From: Paramicrobacterium fandaimingii
GTDB lineage: Bacteria > Actinomycetota > Actinomycetes > Actinomycetales > Microbacteriaceae
NCBI RefSeq assembly: GCF_011751745.2
Contig: NZ_CP061170.1
Span: forward strand, 2,108,001 to 2,172,000
Length of the DNA: 64,000 nucleotides
Direction: 5' to 3'
The notes beneath the pieces were generated by a model. The model saw only the letters and a program-made list of their open reading frames with translations. It made no database searches and was not told where the DNA came from. The position numbers and the translations under genes were made by a program. Shown here one piece after another: positions 58,954 to 64,000 of the stretch (position 1 is its first letter; each line of letters starts with the position of its first letter).

Positions 58954-60350
58954 CGTCCATCCAATCCGGCGTCACGCGCCATGAGGTCGGCTTCCGTCTC
59001 TCCGCGCACGATGACGCGTGCGCGACCGTCGCGGACGGCAACGATGGGCGGCCGTCCCAGGTAGTTGTAGTTGCTGGCCAGAGACCAGCAATATGCACCC
59101 GTCGCGGGTACAGCGAGCAGATCTCCCGGCTCGACATCTGACGGAAGGTAGTCAGCAGAGACAACGATGTCGCCCGACTCGCAGTGTTTTCCGGCGATGC
59201 GCACCAACGCGGGGTCCGCGCCGGACTGCCGAGAGGCGATGCGCACAGAGTAATCCGCCTCGTACAGCGCAGTGCGTGCGTTGTCGCTCATTCCGCCGTC
59301 GACGCTCACATAAAGGCGCGTTCTCGTGCCGGACTCGGTCTCAACGTCAACGGACTTGGTTGTTCCCGCCTCGTAGAGGGTGATGCCTGCTGTGCCGATG
59401 ATCGTGCGCCCCGGCTCGAAGGCGACATCCGGAATCGGAATCTGAAGCAGCGCGCATTCGTCGCTGACAATGCGCGCGATCGCGTCGGCAAGCTCGCCGA
59501 TCGGCGTCGGGTCGTCAGCACTCGTGTAGGCGATGCCGAACCCTCCTCCGAGGTTGAGCTCGGCAACGGGCCCTGTGCGCAGCAGCTCCTTGTGAACGGC
59601 GAGAAGACGCGCGGCCGACTCGGCAAAGCCGCCCGACCCGAATATCTGCGAACCAATATGACAGTGGAGCCCGATGAACTCCAGGCCCGCGAGTGCCCGA
59701 ATGCGCGCAACCGCGTCGGGGGCCGCCTCGAGCGACAGACCGAACTTCTGGTCTTCATGGGAGGTGGCCAGAAACTCGTGGGTGTGTGCGTGAACTCCGC
59801 TGTTGACCCGAAGCCGCACGCGCTGCCGCGATCCGTGGCGCGCGGCGGCCTCCGCAACCCTGTCGATTTCTTGGATGCTGTCGATGATGATCGTTCCGAC
59901 GCCAGCGGCAACGGCGCGATCGATTTCGGCGCGCGACTTGTTGTTTCCGTGGAAGCCGATCTCGGCCGCCTCGACACCGGCGGCGAGCGCGACGCTCAGT
60001 TCTCCACCCGAGCACACATCGATGCGGCAGCCGGCCGCGACCATCCATCGGGCAACCTCGCTCGTCAGGAGCGCCTTGCCCGCGTAGTAGACATGAGCGC
60101 GACTGCCGATCTTCGCGAAGGCACTCTGCAGGGCGCCGCGCACCTCATCGGCGCGCCCACGCGCGTCGTGCTCATCGATCACGTAGAGGGGGGTGCCGAA
60201 CTGCCGGGCCAACTCTTGCGACGACACGCCGCCGATCGTCAGTTCGCCTGAATCGGCGCGGGTCGCTGTGCTCGGCCACAGCCCAGGCGCGAGCGCATTC
60301 GCGTCGCCGGGCTCGACGAGCCACGAGGGGGCGAGTGGGTTATGCGTCAC
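58950..60350 (-). CDS. lysA: Diaminopimelate decarboxylase
   Basis: Final step of lysine synthesis. A 466-residue PLP enzyme of the alanine racemase fold with the PLP lysine K92 (VYYAGKALLTSE), the GGGFG loop (ELNLGGGFGIAYTS) and the C-terminal HCESGD motif. GTG at 60348-60350. The family order argS-lysA-hom-thrC-thrB is conserved, with a DUF2993 gene inserted before lysA. Confidence 0.94.
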   Translation of the reverse strand: MTHNPLAPSWLVEPGDANALAPGLWPSTATRADSGELTIGGVSSQELARQFGTPLYVIDEHDARGRADEVRGALQSAFAKIGSRAHVYYAGKALLTSEVARWMVAAGCRIDVCSGGELSVALAAGVEAAEIGFHGNNKSRAEIDRAVAAGVGTIIIDSIQEIDRVAEAAARHGSRQRVRLRVNSGVHAHTHEFLATSHEDQKFGLSLEAAPDAVARIRALAGLEFIGLHCHIGSQIFGSGGFAESAARLLAVHKELLRTGPVAELNLGGGFGIAYTSADDPTPIGELADAIARIVSDECALLQIPIPDVAFEPGRTIIGTAGITLYEAGTTKSVDVETESGTRTRLYVSVDGGMSDNARTALYEADYSVRIASRQSGADPALVRIAGKHCESGDIVVSADYLPSDVEPGDLLAVPATGAYCWSLASNYNYLGRPPIVAVRDGRARVIVRGETEADLMARDAGLDGR

Positions 60351-60435
60351 AGAAGACCGTTCGTGTGGTGCGGGAGAGATACTTCAGTCGCAGAAAGTCT
60401 ACCGAGAGAGCATGCCGTCTGACGCATTCACCGCT

Positions 60436-61224
60436 TCACGAGGCGTCACACGAGCCTCGGGAGTCGAGGTCAGGACCGTTCCGCGGCATATCTGTCGCCG
60501 ACAGCGTCAGGGTGAGCTCCTCCGGTGTGACATCGATGTCGTCGACGCTGATGCCCTCGGGCAGAGACGAGGCGACGCAGACTGTGACCGGTTCATTGCC
60601 GAGCAGGTTGTTGACGAAGGCGGTCAGGTCAAGGTTGCCCACATCTGTGGCAACGCGAACATCCACCGGAGTGAGGCTCACCGAGTCGCCGTGTGCTGTG
60701 GGCTCGGTGACAAGCGTGTATCCGACGGCGAATCCGAGAAAGCTCGATGACTGGTCGTAGCTCAGAGTTCCGTCACCGAGGCTCAGCTGCGGGTCAGCGC
60801 CACCGAGAGCGAGCAGCGCGTTTGCGGCATCCTCTCCCCCGGTCACAACCGCGGTCGTCTCGTCGATTGTTCCGTTTTCGTCAAGCGGAACGCCGTGCGC
60901 CGTCACGACGATATCGAACGGGATGCCGCCGACCTCCGCGTCGCGGGCTGCGACAGTCACGTCGTTAAACGTTCCGGCGATCAGCTGGGGAAGGAAGAAT
61001 CCTCCGCCGATGCTCACCTCAAGGTCGGCGTCGACGGTGTCGGGAAGCTTCGACTCCAGGGCATCTTCAACACCATCTTGCGCCATTCCGCGAACGAGTC
61101 CGTCAGCGAGCCACAGGGCAAGGCCAATCACCGCGATCGCCACGACGACAACGACGATCACAAGGGTTGCGCGTCGCCCGCCGCCTCGGTGCGGCACGGT
61201 CTGCGCCTCAGAAAGCCCGGTCAC
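60436..61224 (-). CDS. DUF2993 family membrane-anchored protein
   Basis: A 262-residue protein with one N-terminal membrane helix (about 19-42), followed by an extracellular DUF2993 domain that begins with the typical AQDGVEDALESKLPD and contains GGFFLPQLIAGTFNDVTV. The mycobacterial DUF2993 protein LmeA acts in envelope glycolipid synthesis; a similar lipid-related role is possible but not shown. GTG at 61222-61224 lies one base after the argS stop; a longer upstream start would overlap argS. Confidence 0.75.
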   Translation of the reverse strand: MTGLSEAQTVPHRGGGRRATLVIVVVVVAIAVIGLALWLADGLVRGMAQDGVEDALESKLPDTVDADLEVSIGGGFFLPQLIAGTFNDVTVAARDAEVGGIPFDIVVTAHGVPLDENGTIDETTAVVTGGEDAANALLALGGADPQLSLGDGTLSYDQSSSFLGFAVGYTLVTEPTAHGDSVSLTPVDVRVATDVGNLDLTAFVNNLLGNEPVTVCVASSLPEGISVDDIDVTPEELTLTLSATDMPRNGPDLDSRGSCDAS

Positions 61225-61225
61225 A

Positions 61226-62896
61226 TCACATCCGCTCGGGCGCTGAAACACCGAGCAGGTCGAGGCCGTTGGCGATCACCTGGCGTGATGCATCGTTCAG
61301 CCAGAGTCGCGTGTGGTGCACGTCGTCTATTGTGTCGTCGCCCCGGGGAATGACACGGCAGTTGTCGTACCAGCGGTGGTAGAGACCGGCGATCTCCTCG
61401 AGGTAGCGGGCAACGCGGTGCGGTTCACGCAGCTCAGCCGCTTGAGCGACGATGCGCGGAAACTCCTGCAGCGCACCGAGCAGAGCGCCCTCTGTCTCGT
61501 GAGTGAGCGTCTCTGGCGCGAAAACGCTGCGGTCGACGCCCGACTCGGCCGCGTTGCGCCCGACCGCGCACGTGCGGGCATGCGCGTACTGAACATAGAA
61601 GACCGGGTTGTCGTTCGTGCGCTTGCGCAGCAGCTCCGGATCGAGGGTGAGCGGCGAGTCGGCGGGCGAGCGACCGAGGGAGTAGCGCAGCGCATCCGTT
61701 CCGAGCCACGCCTGCAGGTCGTCGAGCTCGATGATGTTTCCCGCGCGCTTCGAAAGCCGCGCCCCGTTGACGCTCACGAGCTGCCCGATGAGCACCTCGA
61801 TGTCTTTCTCAGGGTCGTCGCCCGCGGCGCCTGCCACCGCCTTCAGCCGATGAACGTACCCGTGGTGATCGGCGCCCAGCAGGTAAATCTTGTGCGTGAA
61901 ACCGCGGTCGCCCTTGTTGAGGTAATACGCGGCATCTGCAGCGAAGTAAGTGTAGACGCCGTTTCCGCGGCGAATCACGCGGTCTTTATCGTCGCCAAAC
62001 TCGGTTGTGCGCACCCAGATCGCGTCGTCCTTGTCGTAGACGTGCCCCTGCTCGCGCAGTCGGTCGACGGCCAAATCGATGTCGCTCTTGCCGTCGCCCG
62101 ACGAGGCGTGCAGCGTTCTCTCTGAGAACCAGATGTCGAAGTGCACGTTGAATCGGGCAAGGGACTGCTTGATCTCGTCGAGCTGCAGCCCATAGGCAAT
62201 CTCGCGTGCTGTGCGCACGGCCTCGTCTTCGGGCATCTGCGTCAGCGCGGGGGCCTGCGTGAGCACAGCGTCGGCGAGTTCTGCGATGTACGCTCCCGGA
62301 TAGCCGCCCTCTGGGGTCGGCTCGCCCTTTGCCGCGGCAAGCACCGAGAGACCGAAGGTGTCCATCTGGCTGCCCGCGTCGTTGATGTAGTACTCGCTTG
62401 CAACGTCGGCACCGGATGCTGCGAGCACTCTCCTGATGGAGTCACCGAGGGCCGCCCAGCGCGTGTGGCCGATGTGCAGCGGCCCGACCGGGTTCGCCGA
62501 GACGAACTCGAGGTTGATCGTCTCCCCCACGAGACTGTCGTTGCGCCCATAGGAGATGCCCGCGTCGACGATCACTTGAGCGAGCTGTCCGGCGGCCGCG
62601 GCTTCGAGCCGCACGTTGATAAACCCGGGGCCGGCCACCTCGGCCGACGCAACACCGTCTGCCTTGTGCAGTTCACCGGCGATCTCGATGGCGAGCTCCC
62701 GCGGGTTCGCGCCGAGTGTCTTTGCCAGTTTCATTGCGATGTTTGAGGCCCAATCCCCGTGATCGCGATTCTTCGGGCGCTCGATCGTGACCATCGACTC
62801 CGTCAGCTCAGCCGATGCGCCCTCACGACGACGCTCGGCAATGGGTGCGAGAATGCCGAACAAGACGCGCGAAAGATCAGATGGAGTCATGGTCAT
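61226..62896 (-). CDS. argS: Arginyl-tRNA synthetase
   Basis: Class I enzyme charging tRNA-Arg. 556 residues with the HIGH motif at 141-144 (GPLHIGHTRWA), the KMSKS-like RLSKRAGN and the C-terminal DALR anticodon-binding domain. The start is one of two close ATGs (62894-62896, or two codons later); TAGACT ends two bases before the first, so a leaderless start at the second is plausible. Divergent from a lipoprotein gene. Confidence 0.95.
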   Translation of the reverse strand: MTMTPSDLSRVLFGILAPIAERRREGASAELTESMVTIERPKNRDHGDWASNIAMKLAKTLGANPRELAIEIAGELHKADGVASAEVAGPGFINVRLEAAAAGQLAQVIVDAGISYGRNDSLVGETINLEFVSANPVGPLHIGHTRWAALGDSIRRVLAASGADVASEYYINDAGSQMDTFGLSVLAAAKGEPTPEGGYPGAYIAELADAVLTQAPALTQMPEDEAVRTAREIAYGLQLDEIKQSLARFNVHFDIWFSERTLHASSGDGKSDIDLAVDRLREQGHVYDKDDAIWVRTTEFGDDKDRVIRRGNGVYTYFAADAAYYLNKGDRGFTHKIYLLGADHHGYVHRLKAVAGAAGDDPEKDIEVLIGQLVSVNGARLSKRAGNIIELDDLQAWLGTDALRYSLGRSPADSPLTLDPELLRKRTNDNPVFYVQYAHARTCAVGRNAAESGVDRSVFAPETLTHETEGALLGALQEFPRIVAQAAELREPHRVARYLEEIAGLYHRWYDNCRVIPRGDDTIDDVHHTRLWLNDASRQVIANGLDLLGVSAPERM

Positions 62897-62898
62897 CG

Positions 62899-62904
62899 AG
62901 TCTA
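62899..62904 (-). promoter_or_regulatory. Putative -10 of the argS promoter
   Basis: TAGACT on the minus strand lies 2 bases before the first and 8 bases before the second ATG of argS. Confidence 0.4.
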
Positions 62905-62997
62905 ATGCCCGCTGTCTGGGTGCCCTGCGCGTTGACGCCGTTCTTTCGCGCCGCGTTGGTACTCTCGAATCGTCCCCGCCGCCTTCGAAAGGAACCC

Positions 62998-63645
62998 ATG
63001 TCCGTCAGCAGCGCCGTCCTCCGTCGTAGCGCCGTGATCGCTCTCGCCCTCGGGAGTCTCACGTTGACGGCGTGCGCCCCTCCCGTGGGTCCCGACAGCA
63101 CGCCGACCGCATCGGAGTCGTCATCCCCCACGCCGACGTCGTCGGATGGTCCCCCCGCAGACGAGCACCGTGAGAGCCCTGACGACACAGCAACCGCTCC
63201 CCCGAAGTCCACGCAGCATCCGGATGCCGGTGAGGACGTCGGGCTTGGCTGCGACGACGTGATCACGCTGCAGCAGATGTACGACTTCAACCCCAACGTG
63301 AGCGCGCTCGGCGAGTTCTCGCCCGCCGCCGACACTCCCGCGGCAAAGGTCGCGTCGTACAACGGCATCACCTGCCGATGGAGCAACAACACGAGCGGCC
63401 GAACGATCGACGTGGCGATTGCCAAGCTCGCACCGAAGACTCTCGATGATCTCGCGGCCGAGGCCGACGCGTCGGGGGAATCGGTGAAGACATACGGGGA
63501 GAAGGGCTTCTTCTCCCATTCGTCGGGAGTGGGCACGGCCCAGATCTTCACGGGAACGTACTGGGTTGTCATCTCTTCGAAGGACTTCTCTGACGCCCGC
63601 GGGGCCGAGCAGCTCGCGCAGTTCGTTCTCGGCAATCTGCCGTAG
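62998..63645 (+). CDS. Putative lipoprotein, DUF3558-like
   Basis: A 215-residue exported protein with a signal peptide and lipobox LTAC (acylated cysteine C26). A Ser/Thr/Pro-rich linker (about 30-80) follows, then a compact domain with two further cysteines, C85 (LGCDDV) and C126 (ITCRW), that could form a disulfide. The pattern resembles DUF3558 lipoproteins but I cannot confirm the family. ATG at 62998 with AAAGGAA upstream. Probably displayed on the outer membrane face; function unknown. Confidence 0.75.
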   Translation: MSVSSAVLRRSAVIALALGSLTLTACAPPVGPDSTPTASESSSPTPTSSDGPPADEHRESPDDTATAPPKSTQHPDAGEDVGLGCDDVITLQQMYDFNPNVSALGEFSPAADTPAAKVASYNGITCRWSNNTSGRTIDVAIAKLAPKTLDDLAAEADASGESVKTYGEKGFFSHSSGVGTAQIFTGTYWVVISSKDFSDARGAEQLAQFVLGNLP

Positions 63646-63646
63646 C

Positions 63647-64000
63647 TCAGGCGAGAACGGCCGCCGAGAGATGGTCATCGGCGACGAGTGTGTCGCTCAC
63701 CGCGTTCACCGCGACGGTGGAGAGCCGCAGATTTCCGATGTGGTTCGTGAGAAAGGCGATGTCTGACGCGTCGCGTCCCGTCGAAATGCGAACGAGCGAC
63801 GGGCGGGGAGCCAGACGAGTGGCGTCGACGACGTTCCACCGGCCGCCGACCCAGGCCTCAGCGACGGCGTGGAAGTCCATGGGAGAAAGCCCCGGGGCAT
63901 AGACAGCGGCAACGCGAGCGGGCACGTCGCAGGCCCTCAGCATCGTCACCACGACGTGCGCGAAGTCGCGACACACTCCGCGCCCGACGTTCAGCGTCGT
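63647..64000 (-). CDS. Transglutaminase-like protein (partial, N-terminus off window)
   Basis: The last 117 codons of a gene that continues beyond position 64000. The visible part contains the papain-like triad of the transglutaminase core: Cys in GVCRDFAHV, His in MDFHAVAEAWV and Asp in NVVDATRLA. Such proteins are probable proteases or peptidases rather than protein crosslinkers. Its stop lies one base beyond the end of the convergent lipoprotein gene. Confidence 0.85.
   Translation of the reverse strand, partial: TTLNVGRGVCRDFAHVVVTMLRACDVPARVAAVYAPGLSPMDFHAVAEAWVGGRWNVVDATRLAPRPSLVRISTGRDASDIAFLTNHIGNLRLSTVAVNAVSDTLVADDHLSAAVLA

Overview
The window is 64 kb of gene-dense, high-GC DNA from an actinobacterium, most likely of the family Microbacteriaceae; I do not assign a genus. 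Three things point there: the strong G/C bias at third codon positions, the frequent GTG starts and genes that appear leaderless, and the order of two housekeeping blocks. I count 61 protein-coding loci: one is a pseudogene and two run off the window edges. I see no rRNA, tRNA, CRISPR array, insertion sequence or prophage.

Left part (1-24.4 kb). On the minus strand lies the translation/transcription block proS-nusA-ylxR-infB-rbfA, with rimP missing from its usual place before nusA. Next comes a MoxR/DUF58/VWA/VWA/TPR operon (Bat-like). The isoprenoid/protease genes ispG, rseP and dxr, adjacent in many actinobacteria, are here spread over about 12 kb. The intervening genes are a succinyl-CoA:3-ketoacid CoA-transferase pair, a divergent thiolase, a SHOCT membrane protein, a NarL-type two-component system divergent from an MFS permease, and a MurE-like ligase. 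A lipoprotein FKBP isomerase follows dxr.

Middle part (24.5-39.8 kb). This is accessory: an acyltransferase, an OsmC protein divergent from an asparaginase, alanine dehydrogenase, an orphan EccC-like FtsK/SpoIIIE ATPase next to a PP2C phosphatase and a DUF4192 protein, a TetR-controlled heterodimeric ABC exporter, an aldo/keto reductase, an MGMT homologue whose catalytic Cys is Ser, and YaaA.

Right part (39.8-64 kb). This is the classical actinobacterial series argS-lysA-hom-thrC-thrB-rho-prfA-prmC-sua5-wecA-atpI-atpBEFHAGDC, all on the minus strand. It is interrupted by a DUF2993 gene, by a plus-strand cysK-cysE pair and by a decayed ABC-2 permease fragment. It links aspartate-family amino acid synthesis, transcription termination, translation release, tRNA modification, lipid-linked sugar synthesis and the F1Fo ATP synthase. 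A lipoprotein gene and a partial transglutaminase-like gene close the window.

The most interesting signals are a nearly perfect palindrome shared by the two-component/MFS/SHOCT locus, the Cys-to-Ser MGMT homologue, a repeated leaderless-promoter layout (TANNNT followed 6-7 bases later by ATG/GTG), the divergent MurE paralogue and the orphan EccC-like ATPase.
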